From Candidatus Omnitrophota bacterium (GTDB taxonomy: Bacteria; Omnitrophota; Gorgyraeia; Duberdicusellales; 4484-171), in contig JAQUWY010000015.1 in assembly GCA_028692655.1 (NCBI GenBank), forward strand, positions 1 through 42,022: DNA of 42,022 bases, written 5' to 3'. Both the position numbers and the translations under genes were made by a program. Below, in pieces: positions 22,736 to 31,859 of this stretch. The notes under the pieces were generated by a model, which searched no databases, had not been told where the DNA came from, and saw only the letters and a program-made list of their open reading frames with translations. Position 1 is the stretch's first letter; each line of letters opens with the position of its first letter.

Positions 22736-23509
22736 TTAGGCAGTGGTTTTCCTTAAAAACTTTACCTTTATGAATTCTTTAGCAAAAATCCATAAAAATA
22801 CGGCATTCCCAATCAAATATCTTTTCCAAAGGCGCTTTGGTTCGATAACCAAACGGAATAACCATTCACATCCATTATCTCTAGCCCAACGAGGGCACTG
22901 AGGCTTTGTTCCTGCTAAAAAATCAAAGGCGGCTCCTGTTCCTAACATAACAGGGACTTTGATTTTATATTTATGCTCATACATCCAAAGCTGCTGCTTG
23001 GGAGTGCCTAAGCCTACCCAAAGAACATCAGGTTGAGCTTTATTGACAATATCTATATGTTCTTTTTTTTCCTCTTCGGATAATTCACGAAATGGCGGAG
23101 ATAAAACGCCTGCTATTTTTAAATTCGGAAACTTTTGCTTCATATTGTTCACCAATAAATGTAAGGTTTCTTTTGTGCTTCCATAGAAAAAATGAGAATA
23201 GCCTCTAACTTGAGACAGCTTTATAAATTCAAACATCAAATCCGGGCCATATGCTCTTTTCTTTAAGGGATATCCATACAACCGCCCCAGCATCATTAAA
23301 GAAAAACCGTCGGGAATAGTTAAAGCGCTGTTATTTGCCGATTCTTTCACATTGCTATATCTAGAATTCATAACAAAGTCATAAGCGTTAGATACAACTA
23401 TATAATTACCGTATTTTTTTTCTTGAATCCATTTCTCCATAGCTTTAATTATTTCTGGCGCCTGAACCATATCTATTCGCACACCTGAAACTTTTATATA
23501 CTTTTTCAT
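22736..23509 (-). CDS. WecG/TagA/CpsF family glycosyltransferase (GT26)
   Basis: 257 residues. Conserved blocks in order: VVSNAYDFVMNSR, NSALTIPDGFSLMMLG (catalytic-region Asp), FFYGSTKETLHLL, AGVLSPPFRELSEEE, VGLGTPKQQLWMYEH, MLGTGAAFDFLAGTKPQCPR and CEWLFRLVIEPKRLWKRYL. Together these identify the GT26 family, which adds N-acetyl-mannosamine(uronate) or glucose to a lipid-linked first sugar at the inner membrane. GTGAAFDF replaces the usual G-V-G-A-x-F-D. The last ~20 residues are basic and hydrophobic, fitting membrane association. It is last in the run of tightly packed genes from 31009, before the rfbF leader. Confidence 0.92.
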   Translation of the reverse strand: MKKYIKVSGVRIDMVQAPEIIKAMEKWIQEKKYGNYIVVSNAYDFVMNSRYSNVKESANNSALTIPDGFSLMMLGRLYGYPLKKRAYGPDLMFEFIKLSQVRGYSHFFYGSTKETLHLLVNNMKQKFPNLKIAGVLSPPFRELSEEEKKEHIDIVNKAQPDVLWVGLGTPKQQLWMYEHKYKIKVPVMLGTGAAFDFLAGTKPQCPRWARDNGCEWLFRLVIEPKRLWKRYLIGNAVFLWIFAKEFIKVKFLRKTTA

Positions 23510-23520
23510 AGGTTTGCTTA

Positions 23521-24462
23521 TTAAAATCCTATTTTCTTATCGACAATATAAAGAGGCCTGCCTTTAACTTCTTCATAAACTTTCGCCAGATATTCTCCCA
23601 AAATACCTATTGCAATTAACTGCACGCCGCCTAAAAAAAGCATAGATACTAATATCGATGTCCATCCCGGCATAGTCTTTTCAGTAAAAATTCTTACCAA
23701 AATAGCATAAAGGCCATAAAAAAAGCTTAATCCGGCTATAACAATTCCTAGAATTGCCGAAATATATAAAGGCGCCGAAGAAAAAGAAATAATTCCGGAG
23801 ATAGCTAAATGCACCATTTTCAAAAAGGAATATTTTGATTTCCCTTGAAATCGTTCTTGTGCGGCATAAGAAACCCCTATTTTTTTATATCCGACCCAGT
23901 TGATAATTCCGCGTAAAAAACGCACTCTCTCTTTGAAACTTTTTAGCTGGATCACCACAGTTTCATCAAGCAGCCTAAAATCTGCCGCACCATAAGGAAT
24001 GTTCGATTTTGAAAGCTTGTTAAAAATATTGTAGAAAAATCGAGATGTCACTCTCTTAAATAAACTCTCGCTTCCGGTATCCTCCCGCACAGTATACACA
24101 ATATCATACCCTTCTTCCCATTTTTCGATAAGCTTTGGAATTAATTCCGGCGGATGCTGCAAATCGGCATCCATCATAATAACGGCATTGCCTTTAACAT
24201 AATCTAATCCCGCACTTATAGCAAATTGATGGCCGAAATTCTTTGATAATTTTATTCCTCTAACTTTATCATTTAAACTGTTTAATTTACCAATGCTCTC
24301 CCAAGAACCGTCAGTGCTTCCGTCATCTACAAAAATAATCTCCCAGCCAGCAATTTTCAAGTTGGACAATACAGAATTTAACTGCCCGTATAATTCAGTT
24401 ATAACCTGATTCTCATTATAGATAGGGATAACGATAGAAATAAAATCACCGTTTCTTTTCAT
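23521..24462 (-). CDS. GT2 polyprenyl-phosphate sugar transferase (GtrB/ArnC-like)
   Basis: 313 residues. Residues 1-230 form the GT-A domain: ISIVIPIYNENQVITELYGQ, IIFVDDGSTDGSWESI, IKLSKNFGHQFAISAGLDYV and VIMMDADLQHPPELIPKL (D-A-D metal site). Two C-terminal transmembrane helices follow (~232-255 and ~268-292), as in GtrB and ArnC. Such enzymes load glucose or an amino sugar onto undecaprenyl phosphate on the cytoplasmic face, for a GT-C enzyme outside. The GT-C protein encoded at 26370-27872, in the same operon, is a plausible partner. The gene is 11 bp upstream of the GT26 gene. Confidence 0.9.
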   Translation of the reverse strand: MKRNGDFISIVIPIYNENQVITELYGQLNSVLSNLKIAGWEIIFVDDGSTDGSWESIGKLNSLNDKVRGIKLSKNFGHQFAISAGLDYVKGNAVIMMDADLQHPPELIPKLIEKWEEGYDIVYTVREDTGSESLFKRVTSRFFYNIFNKLSKSNIPYGAADFRLLDETVVIQLKSFKERVRFLRGIINWVGYKKIGVSYAAQERFQGKSKYSFLKMVHLAISGIISFSSAPLYISAILGIVIAGLSFFYGLYAILVRIFTEKTMPGWTSILVSMLFLGGVQLIAIGILGEYLAKVYEEVKGRPLYIVDKKIGF

Positions 24463-24485
24463 ATTAAGACCTGCCTTTTTTGTAC

Positions 24486-25490
24486 TTATTTTGTTCTTTT
24501 TATCCCCTCAGTAATTATAACACCGCCTAATTTTCTTAATAAAGGAAAATGCCCAAAGAGTGCATCAGATGCTTTCAGTAAAAAAATATTCATTTTTACA
24601 GTCAATGGATATAAAAAATGGGGAGGTAGATAAGTAGAAATCTTTATATTGCCGGATATTCCGGAATTCAAAAACCATTCTTTCAGTTGTTTTCGTGATA
24701 TTAATGAATTTTTACCTGGTTCATCTTCGTATAACCTCCACATTTTCATCATAAAATCAAAAATAAACCTAAGGCGGCTTTTATGGGGATCTAAAGTATA
24801 TACCAACCCCTTATTTTTAATTTTCTTTGAAACATCTATCAATGCATTTTGAGGATTGGAAAGATGGTGAAGGACTCCATACAACACGCAAGCATCAAAA
24901 GTATCATTTTTAAAAGGCAGCCTTTCTGCACTCGCCATAATAAAATCTACAAAACTACTTAATCCTGCACTATCAGCTTTATCCTTGGCTATCAAAAGCA
25001 TTTCTTCTGAAATATCAATACCTATAGTTCTAATGCCATTTTTAGCCAATACCAAGCTTTGAATGCCGGTTCCGCAACCTGCATCTAAAACCAGGTCTTT
25101 CTTTTTTATCTTTCGCTTTGCCCAACCAGAAAACGTAACCTCGCAAAGAGCTTTGTAAAAATTACTGTCAACGATCGCTTCTTCATACTTATCTTTATTC
25201 TTTTTAAAAAAGTTCATCTGGGAAACCTCTTGGCTATACCTCTTTTTGCTTTCAGAAATAGAGAATGGTAGTTTATAACGTTGGGCAAACTTTGAATATA
25301 GTTCATTATTGCGTAAGGACAACGGCAATAAATCACCAATTCCGTTTTGAATACGATACCAAAGGCCGCAGGAAAGGCATGTCAGGCGGCCTTCGTTAAC
25401 ATAATCCTGATCGAAAAGGTATTCCTCCAGCTCTAAGTTACCGCAGAAGCAATTAGGGCACAATAATTTGGAAACTACAGCTTTATTCAT
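24486..25490 (-). CDS. Zinc-ribbon class I SAM-dependent methyltransferase
   Basis: 334 residues. The N-terminal segment has two CxxC pairs (C11, C14 and C38, C41) with NGIGDLLP after them, a Trm112-like zinc-ribbon pattern. The SAM domain begins with LVLDAGCGTGIQSLVLAKNG (~133-152), then GIDISEEML (acid at strand 2), FIMASAERLPF and VLYGVLHHLSNP. The C-terminal part resembles Methyltransf_11 sugar or lipid methyltransferases. It would methylate a glycan hydroxyl or a nucleotide sugar; the acceptor cannot be read. It lies 12 bp after a second zinc-ribbon methyltransferase gene, so two successive methylations are possible. Confidence 0.83.
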   Translation of the reverse strand: MNKAVVSKLLCPNCFCGNLELEEYLFDQDYVNEGRLTCLSCGLWYRIQNGIGDLLPLSLRNNELYSKFAQRYKLPFSISESKKRYSQEVSQMNFFKKNKDKYEEAIVDSNFYKALCEVTFSGWAKRKIKKKDLVLDAGCGTGIQSLVLAKNGIRTIGIDISEEMLLIAKDKADSAGLSSFVDFIMASAERLPFKNDTFDACVLYGVLHHLSNPQNALIDVSKKIKNKGLVYTLDPHKSRLRFIFDFMMKMWRLYEDEPGKNSLISRKQLKEWFLNSGISGNIKISTYLPPHFLYPLTVKMNIFLLKASDALFGHFPLLRKLGGVIITEGIKRTK

Positions 25491-25502
25491 CGTTTTGGCT
25501 TA

Positions 25503-26330
25503 TTAACTTTTTGAAGCAACCATATAAATTGTATCGTAAGTATTTAAATAAACGGCACCCCTATTAAGATGCAGTTTCCTGATTAAAGAATATAGCCTAT
25601 GAAATTTATTATTCAGCGTTAATATAGTATAAAGAATATTATCCACACTGCGGTACTCGCCCAATCTGAATAAGTGAATTTTCTTTAAGCCATATTTAGC
25701 TAAAAGCATTATCAGTGAGCTTTGAGAAAAATAGCTTAAGTGTGAAGGGGGATGAATTTGGCGCCATTTATCTTTTTGAATTCTGGCTAAGATGCTATTT
25801 ATATCAATAGTAGAGCAGGCAAAAATTCCGTTTTTCTTTAATAAAGAGCTTATTTTTTCAATATAGAGATGAGGATTTTTTAAGTGCTCTAACGTTGCCC
25901 ACATCACAACTAAATCATAATAGTTAGCCTTAAAATTTGTACTTAAAAAATCGCCGCATATAACATCTAAGCCTAAACGCTCCCTTGCATATTTACAGGC
26001 ATTCTGATTTATCTCAACCCCCTGAGCATTATATTGTTTTTTGGCTAAATTGAGAAAAAAACCGTATGCGGATCCGACTTCCAGAAGCTGCCCGGAAGGC
26101 ATATACCTAGAGATAACTTTTATATTCCGTTTAAAGTTTTTCTCAAGCGCTCTCCTTTCCTTAACATAATTTGAATATTCTCCGGAAAAGAAATAGCTGT
26201 CATCATAAACTTTGCTTATCTCTTCCTGGTTAAGATCCAAGTCGGCCCAGACAAATCCACAGCTCGAACATCTTAATAAAGAGCTGTACGTTTCTTTTAA
26301 GTTTTCGCTCCCGCAAACAAGACAAGGCAT
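25503..26330 (-). CDS. Zinc-ribbon class I SAM-dependent methyltransferase
   Basis: 275 residues. C3, C6, C21 and C24 form an N-terminal zinc ribbon (PCLVCGSENL and LLRCSSCGFVW). The SAM fold has QLLEVGSAYGFFLNLAKKQY (~80-99), GVEINQNACKYA, YDLVVMWATLEHLKNPHLYI and a loop KWRQIHPPSHLSYFSQSSL. This is the Methyltransf_23-type layout found in many polysaccharide clusters, often acting on nucleotide-linked or lipid-linked sugars. A C-methyltransferase role cannot be excluded, because C-methyltransferases of deoxysugars also carry an N-terminal zinc site. The gene lies between the GT-C gene (39 bp) and the second methyltransferase (12 bp). Confidence 0.84.
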   Translation of the reverse strand: MPCLVCGSENLKETYSSLLRCSSCGFVWADLDLNQEEISKVYDDSYFFSGEYSNYVKERRALEKNFKRNIKVISRYMPSGQLLEVGSAYGFFLNLAKKQYNAQGVEINQNACKYARERLGLDVICGDFLSTNFKANYYDLVVMWATLEHLKNPHLYIEKISSLLKKNGIFACSTIDINSILARIQKDKWRQIHPPSHLSYFSQSSLIMLLAKYGLKKIHLFRLGEYRSVDNILYTILTLNNKFHRLYSLIRKLHLNRGAVYLNTYDTIYMVASKS

Positions 26331-26369
26331 AAAATTACTTTTTAACCTTTAATATACTTAAAGATGAGT

Positions 26370-27872
26370 TTATAACTCTTTTAAATAATTCTTCATCTTT
26401 TGTACAAAATTTTCCGGAAAAGCTACCTTGAAGCTGCCCTTTCCGCTTCCAGCTTTACCAATAAGAAAAATCTTCCAAGTATTACTCCTGTAAACTTCTT
26501 TTTCTATGGCCACGCCTCTAAAAACAAGCTCTGAACACTGATCTCCAAAAATTAAATAATTATCGCCTTTGCTGTTTAATCTTTCTTTGTTGAGAATTCC
26601 TTTATCTAAATACTCAATATCGATTACGGCAATTTTTTGGATTGCTTTAGACGATTCGCTAAAAGGCGGCGGAAAAAAATATCTGCTGTTTGGCTCCATT
26701 TTCTCTACAGCTTTAATGCCCTCTATTAATTTCCTTTTATCCGCCATTTTTGATATACGCGGGACAATGATAAAAAAAAGTACCAAAAATGCGATGCTGA
26801 TTATTCCCAGTTTTTTAATTAGCCGCAGCGTTCTTGATCTGGAACCAATTAAAACATATAAAGGATAAAGCACTCCCATAATCATAGGCGCAATAGGTGC
26901 CAAGAGATAGTTAGAAAATTTCCAAGGAGAAAGCACCGCAATATACGTTCCAAGAAAAAGAGGAAAGATTAAGGCTTCTCTTTTGATTAGGCCATTTTTA
27001 TTTTTGATTCTAGATATAATATATATAGCTATAGCCGTTACCGAAAATAACGTAATTCCTTTTATAACAAATTGTGCCTTTATAACATTTATGAATACAG
27101 TAAAAGGATTTAAGTTGCCACTGTATTCCATACTATAATTGCCCCAAATACTTCTTATAAACAAATAATAAACTGCCAGAATAACGTTTATAGTAAAAAA
27201 ATTAATTAAACAAAACCGGCGTTCCGTTTTAAAAAGGATGCCGGTAAAGAAATAATATATCCAATAGGCTATGAGCAAGGCTACGCCTGTTTCTTTACTC
27301 AAAATACATAAAATTGCAAAGGCTAAAGACGCCAATGAAAATAATATGTTCTTTCTTCTATATGCGGATATAAAAAGATATAACGATACCGCACTAAAAA
27401 TATAGACAAACTTTTCAAGCAGTGAGATATACATAAAATTGTTCCAAAATGGGGTGAAAATGAAAAAACTTAAAGGATATATGAAGATATCCCCAAAAGA
27501 ATCCGGGCAAGACACAGAAAAAGTTTCATGGATAACCAAACCCCATAAAAGCAAGCCTAAGAGATTAAAGATAGCGATAAAAACATACAAATTCAAAGGA
27601 TTATTAAAGAAAACACGATAAGCAAAAATAACCCAGGCTTGATAAAAAGGGCGAAAGCGCCCGTATTCTGAAATATCGAATGACACTAACTCTTTAAAAG
27701 AAGAGAGGCTTGGATTATTTTTCCAAAACCCTTCAGCAATAGAGATATTCTGGCTGTCATCCATAAACCCCCAGCCGGGAGAGTAATATATCGTTGCCGC
27801 CAGAATGATTCCGCTAAATATTAAAAATATAGTGACGGACAGCAAAACTCTCGAATAAATGCCTTTGTTCAT
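26370..27872 (-). CDS. Polytopic GT-C type glycosyltransferase
   Basis: 500 residues. The first transmembrane helix (~9-29) is followed by PGWGFMDDSQNISIAEGFWK, whose Asp-Asp lies where GT-C enzymes have their catalytic acid. About ten further helices follow (up to ~380), then a ~110-residue soluble C-terminal domain. Paired with the GtrB-like GT2 (23521-24462) it could modify a glycan on the outer face using a polyprenyl-phosphate sugar. Sequence is too divergent to name a family; a Wzy-like role is less likely. It lies 14 bp downstream of the radical SAM gene. Confidence 0.7.
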   Translation of the reverse strand: MNKGIYSRVLLSVTIFLIFSGIILAATIYYSPGWGFMDDSQNISIAEGFWKNNPSLSSFKELVSFDISEYGRFRPFYQAWVIFAYRVFFNNPLNLYVFIAIFNLLGLLLWGLVIHETFSVSCPDSFGDIFIYPLSFFIFTPFWNNFMYISLLEKFVYIFSAVSLYLFISAYRRKNILFSLASLAFAILCILSKETGVALLIAYWIYYFFTGILFKTERRFCLINFFTINVILAVYYLFIRSIWGNYSMEYSGNLNPFTVFINVIKAQFVIKGITLFSVTAIAIYIISRIKNKNGLIKREALIFPLFLGTYIAVLSPWKFSNYLLAPIAPMIMGVLYPLYVLIGSRSRTLRLIKKLGIISIAFLVLFFIIVPRISKMADKRKLIEGIKAVEKMEPNSRYFFPPPFSESSKAIQKIAVIDIEYLDKGILNKERLNSKGDNYLIFGDQCSELVFRGVAIEKEVYRSNTWKIFLIGKAGSGKGSFKVAFPENFVQKMKNYLKEL

Positions 27873-27886
27873 CGGATTAAATGTTT

Positions 27887-28975
27887 TTATATATTTGTTA
27901 ATATAGTTCGTTTCGCTTTAATAACAGTCTTTAATGCCGGCACCATGGATAAAATTAGTTTTAAATAGTTCTTCGGCTTATACAAAATACTTGGAGCTAA
28001 AAAACATTCATGCGAACAAAAACACCTTCTGTCTCTGATATTTTTTCTCTGTTCCTGGGCTAAAGGTGAATGCCAAATTTGGCTGAAACTTTGCTTTTTT
28101 ATATTCCCGACAGAAGGCAGCAACTCACACAATTTTACATCTCCGTTGCTCTCAAGAACGCCTATCAAATCTCCAGCTGCGCATCTTAAAATTTGTTTAT
28201 GTTTTTCTAAAGTAAGCGCCTTGAGATAGAAAGACATTGCATCCACTAAAAAATAAACAAAATCTGATTTGCGGTTATTCCAGATAAGATTTTTTTCCAA
28301 ATCAGCCATATCAGGAAGAAAAACTTCTTTGTCTCTGCCCGTTGAACGAAAAAAGCTATAAAAAATATTATTAATTTGAGGCATATTGTCGCTGATAAAA
28401 GCGTCTAGTTCCTGCAAGTAAGAAATGTTTTTATTGGTTATCGTCGTGGACGTATTAAGTACCAAATTTCGGTAATGTTTCTTTAACTCCTTCAACGTAT
28501 CGTAGGTACAAACAACCTTTTCAAAACTATCCTCTCTGCCTCTTGTATCATTATGGACCCTGCATGGCCCGTCTATAGACAAAGAAACCTCTAAAACTGT
28601 ATTTTTGCATATCTTTAATATATCTTCCGTTGTTTCTCTTATTACCTCAGGAAGATACCCATTGGTAGGCAAACAAATTTTTTCAACTTTGTTGTTAATG
28701 TAAAAAACTTTTATAATCTCCGCGAGATCCTTTCTTAAAAAAGGCTCTCCTCCCGACAAGAGTAAATCATATATCTTCCCTAATTCACCTGAGGCCCTGG
28801 ATATTTCGTCAATCTCAATATCATCCTTATAGCTTTCGGCAGCTTTCCAATTAAAACAATGACGGCATTTTAAGTTACATTTTCCGGTAACAAAAAACAC
28901 CAGATAAGGCGGAGTCCTATGCCTGTTAAAAACTATATTCTTCCACTTCTTGATTCGCTTAAGGTTAGCGTCCAT
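27887..28975 (-). CDS. Radical SAM/SPASM domain protein
   Basis: 362 residues. FFVTGKCNLKCRHCFNW (~27-43) carries C33-x3-C37-x2-C40 for the [4Fe-4S] cluster. LLSGGEPFLRKDL is the SAM-binding GGE motif. A C-terminal SPASM-like set of Cys (LRCAAGDLIGVL, KLCELLPSVG, DRRCFCSHECFL) would bind an auxiliary cluster. Known SPASM enzymes modify peptides or act as maturases; in sugar clusters some radical SAM enzymes deoxygenate or epimerise. The product here is unknown. The start overlaps the preceding GT2 gene by 43 bp; GGGAG lies 7 bp before the ATG and no in-frame Met follows soon, so the overlap is probably real. Confidence 0.87.
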   Translation of the reverse strand: MDANLKRIKKWKNIVFNRHRTPPYLVFFVTGKCNLKCRHCFNWKAAESYKDDIEIDEISRASGELGKIYDLLLSGGEPFLRKDLAEIIKVFYINNKVEKICLPTNGYLPEVIRETTEDILKICKNTVLEVSLSIDGPCRVHNDTRGREDSFEKVVCTYDTLKELKKHYRNLVLNTSTTITNKNISYLQELDAFISDNMPQINNIFYSFFRSTGRDKEVFLPDMADLEKNLIWNNRKSDFVYFLVDAMSFYLKALTLEKHKQILRCAAGDLIGVLESNGDVKLCELLPSVGNIKKQSFSQIWHSPLAQEQRKNIRDRRCFCSHECFLAPSILYKPKNYLKLILSMVPALKTVIKAKRTILTNI

Positions 28976-29850
28976 TTAAAAACTCCCAATTGATAGCTCA
29001 AATGGTTAATAAAAATAAAAGGGGCATACAAGAAAGCTTTTTTCGTCAACTTAAACACTTCTCGCAGTGCCTTTTGCACCGACCATACAGTGAAAGGGAT
29101 TATCATAAAAATATAATAATGCCTTAATCTAAATTTTATCTTGGTTTTAAGATTATCGCGGTGCCTCAAAGATAGAGATAATCCGGCAGAAAGCCCGGAT
29201 TTATAATGATATTTAATCATTTTTGAAAAAGTATCCCTGTTATGATTATGGATAACTGCTATGCACGGAGAATAGACTATCAAAAATCCGGCCTTTTTGA
29301 TGCGAGCAGCCAGTTCTATCTCTTCTTCGCCAAAAATATCCTCATCAAAGCCTTTCAAAAAATTAAAAAGGTCTTTACGGATAGCAAAAGTAGCGGAAAT
29401 AAATCTATCCACTTCTTTCTCTTTGTCAGAAAGATGTGAATAAAAATTGCTGTAGTCTAAACAAGCGCTGAAAAATTTTTTTGATTTCCCTATAATTTTT
29501 CCTGTAACAGCGCCGATTCTTTTTTTTCCAAAAAATGACAAATAGCTGTCAATCAATCCAGATATTGCCTCGCAATCATCATCAATAAAAATCAAGATAT
29601 CCTCTTTAGCTCTTTGAGCGCCTAAATTCCGGGCTTTAGAAGGCGGAAACAATTCAGGAGTTTTTACTAAAATAATTTTATCGTTTTTATAGATTTGCCG
29701 AAAATCCGGCAATAATTTGCCAATAACTATAATCTCATAATCTTCTAAACAATCTACCTGTGCCAATAAGGAATCTATGGTTTTTCTTACAGACTTTGGC
29801 CTTGTGCACGGAATTATAATCGAAGCTTTTCTAGTTATATCTACATTCAT
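28933..29850 (-). CDS. GT2 glycosyltransferase
   Basis: 305 residues. The N-terminal KASIIIPCTRPKSVRKTIDS and IIVIGKLLP occupy the nucleotide-binding strands. DILIFIDDDCEAISGLIDSY (~83-102) is the DXD site, and FDEDIFGEEEIELAARIKKA (~167-186) supplies the E-D/E base motif of inverting GT2 enzymes. The C-terminal 90 residues contain a hydrophobic stretch (YYIFMIIPFTVW), so the protein may be membrane-attached. It overlaps the GT4 gene upstream by 20 bp and the radical SAM gene downstream by 43 bp. Sugar and linkage unknown. Confidence 0.86.
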   Translation of the reverse strand: MNVDITRKASIIIPCTRPKSVRKTIDSLLAQVDCLEDYEIIVIGKLLPDFRQIYKNDKIILVKTPELFPPSKARNLGAQRAKEDILIFIDDDCEAISGLIDSYLSFFGKKRIGAVTGKIIGKSKKFFSACLDYSNFYSHLSDKEKEVDRFISATFAIRKDLFNFLKGFDEDIFGEEEIELAARIKKAGFLIVYSPCIAVIHNHNRDTFSKMIKYHYKSGLSAGLSLSLRHRDNLKTKIKFRLRHYYIFMIIPFTVWSVQKALREVFKLTKKAFLYAPFIFINHLSYQLGVFKWTLTLSESRSGRI

Positions 29851-31009
29851 TTAGTTTATCCTTATCTTTCAATGCATAATCGATTGCGCCAACAAATCCT
29901 TTAAGACGTAAGTCATCTGTCCAATTTTGTATCATAGCTTTGGAATTAATACCCATCTGTTTCCTTAATCCCTCGTTTTCTAAAAGAGTGCTGATCGCTT
30001 TCTCTAAGGCCTTAGGGTCTTTTTCCGGAACAATAAGCCCATTAACACTTTCTTTTATGAGGCCTCCGGCAGCGGCGCCAACGCATTCAGTCGCAACAAC
30101 AGGGCAACCCTGATTCATAGCCTCATTTATAACCATTCCCCACGGTTCTTTAAACGTCCTGGTAGTAATGGACGGCAAAACAAAAATGTCTGCTACCGCA
30201 TAATATCGATACAGCATTTCATTTTTGATATGGCCGAGAAAAAAAACATTGCTCAATTTCCTTTTATCAACTACTTTTTTAAGCCTTTGGTACTCACTGC
30301 CTGTGCCTATGAATATCAAACACGAAGTTTTATCTTTCAGGCTGCTTACGGCATCTAAAAGAAAATAAACTCCTTTATGGATTTCTAATCTACCTGTATA
30401 AAGGATTATTCTTTTGTTGGATAATCCCAGGCTATTTTTCAAACTTCTCTTATCCGCTTCGGATACAGGTTTATCAAATAAAGAGTTATCTAAAGCCTGA
30501 GTAGCAATAAATATTTTATTCTCGTTCATACCCAAAGAAACTAAGTATCTTTTTACGTGTTCACCATAAACTAAAATAGCATTTGAATGTTTATATATTA
30601 ACTTAGTAAAAATGAATGATACCCTATGAAAAAAAGTATCGGGATGGCTCCAGAGCCCTGTCCAAAGAATAAATGGTATTTTAAATAACTTGGCTGTGAC
30701 AAAAGACACCAATAAAGCAAACCTGCCGGATATCCCCTGTATAATAACTTTATATTTTCCTTTGATTATCTTATAACTTAAAAACGGCAATATTTTTATT
30801 CTTTTTGTTATATAAAACCCTCTAAGGTATGTTTTTTTAAAACTTCCTGTTGTTAGTTTGCTTTTGTCCTCCCAATAAACATCTAAATTATCATTAAAAA
30901 AAAGAAAATCTACGTCATAAGCTTTATCTAATTTTTCAAAAAAATTTCGCCGATAGTGAGAGCACACATTAGTTATAACCACAATCCTGCAATTCTCTTT
31001 CAAAAACAT
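29831..31009 (-). CDS. GT4 family glycosyltransferase
   Basis: 392 residues of GT-B fold. The C-terminal half has IILYTGRLEIHKGVYFLLDA (~217-236), CLIFIGTGSEYQRLKKVV, VFFLGHIKNEMLYRYYAVAD and EPWGMVINEAMNQGCPVVAT, the E-x7-E donor motif of retaining GT4 enzymes. The N-terminal half starts RIVVITNVCSHYRRNFFEKL, typical of this family. It would add one sugar of the repeat unit in the cytoplasm. AAAGG lies 5 bp before the ATG at 31009. The 67-bp gap upstream could mark a weak operon break. Confidence 0.88.
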   Translation of the reverse strand: MFLKENCRIVVITNVCSHYRRNFFEKLDKAYDVDFLFFNDNLDVYWEDKSKLTTGSFKKTYLRGFYITKRIKILPFLSYKIIKGKYKVIIQGISGRFALLVSFVTAKLFKIPFILWTGLWSHPDTFFHRVSFIFTKLIYKHSNAILVYGEHVKRYLVSLGMNENKIFIATQALDNSLFDKPVSEADKRSLKNSLGLSNKRIILYTGRLEIHKGVYFLLDAVSSLKDKTSCLIFIGTGSEYQRLKKVVDKRKLSNVFFLGHIKNEMLYRYYAVADIFVLPSITTRTFKEPWGMVINEAMNQGCPVVATECVGAAAGGLIKESVNGLIVPEKDPKALEKAISTLLENEGLRKQMGINSKAMIQNWTDDLRLKGFVGAIDYALKDKDKLNECRYN

Positions 31010-31076
31010 GCCAGCCTTTCTTTGTTTCTATTGGTAACGCTGCGAAAAATTATAATGGATAAGGCGCGCCAGTAAA

Positions 31077-31859
31077 CTAACGGTAATACCTGTGATACCA
31101 TCCCAGTTGGCAGCCTAATTTACTTGTTTGTTCTAACTGTTTACGCCATAGTGGTTTATCCATAAGTTCCTTATCGTTCCTGCATATAAAAGAATAGTTC
31201 CAATAAAGCTTTTCCATCCTTAAAAAAAATAATTTTGCAATAAACTGGGTTAATCTTACCCCGATTTGCACAATAATAATAAAAACCGATGAAAAAAATC
31301 TATTTTTAATCTTTGCCTCTATTAATTTTCCGATATTATCTTTGTTTAAAACAGGCCCCCATAAAACGGTTTTGGACACACTGAAGTAATTTTGTTTTAA
31401 AAATAAGCGGAAGAATTTCGGAGTAATAAGCCCGGGATAAATCATCAAATGCCCCCCTAAATAATTCGGAATACTTAAAATCAGCTTACCGCCCGGCTTT
31501 AAAACTCTTTGAACTTCGGTCAAAGCAAAATACGGATTCTGTAAATGTTCGAATACCTCTAAGCATATGACAATATCGAACTTATTGTCTATAAATTCTA
31601 ACTTCTCGTTAGAAACATCTGCCAACTGCATGCCTCGCAAATATTCTTTAATAGTATTTAATGCTGATTCTGAAGCATCAACGGCATACAGCTCGAGATT
31701 CCTTAAGCTTGATATATGTTTAATAAGAGTCCCGTTGCCCACCCCGATTTCTAAAACTTTATCTCCGCTATTAATCTCATTAATGGCAACTTTCAACCGG
31801 CTGCCTAACTGATTACGGCTTTCTGAATAAAGGTCTCTTGATAAGGTTTTTACGTCCAT
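31077..31859 (-). CDS. Class I SAM-dependent methyltransferase
   Basis: 260 residues. KVLEIGVGNGTLIKHI (~34-49) is motif I, YAVDASESALNTIKEY holds the acidic ribose contact, and DIVICLEVFEHLQNPYFAL and GGKLILSIPNYLGGHLM are the later motifs of Methyltransf_11/23 proteins. A hydrophobic segment (FFSSVFIIIVQIGVRL) near residue 185 is unusual and could bring it to the membrane. It overlaps the Wzx gene by 10 bp. Acceptor unknown, likely a glycan hydroxyl or end cap. Confidence 0.85.
   Translation of the reverse strand: MDVKTLSRDLYSESRNQLGSRLKVAINEINSGDKVLEIGVGNGTLIKHISSLRNLELYAVDASESALNTIKEYLRGMQLADVSNEKLEFIDNKFDIVICLEVFEHLQNPYFALTEVQRVLKPGGKLILSIPNYLGGHLMIYPGLITPKFFRLFLKQNYFSVSKTVLWGPVLNKDNIGKLIEAKIKNRFFSSVFIIIVQIGVRLTQFIAKLFFLRMEKLYWNYSFICRNDKELMDKPLWRKQLEQTSKLGCQLGWYHRYYR

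Noticed and set aside
31010-31076. Promoter with TATAAT before the GT4 gene at 31009
   Set aside because: TATAAT is present on the minus strand, but the -35 position matches poorly (GTTTAC); not supported enough to list.
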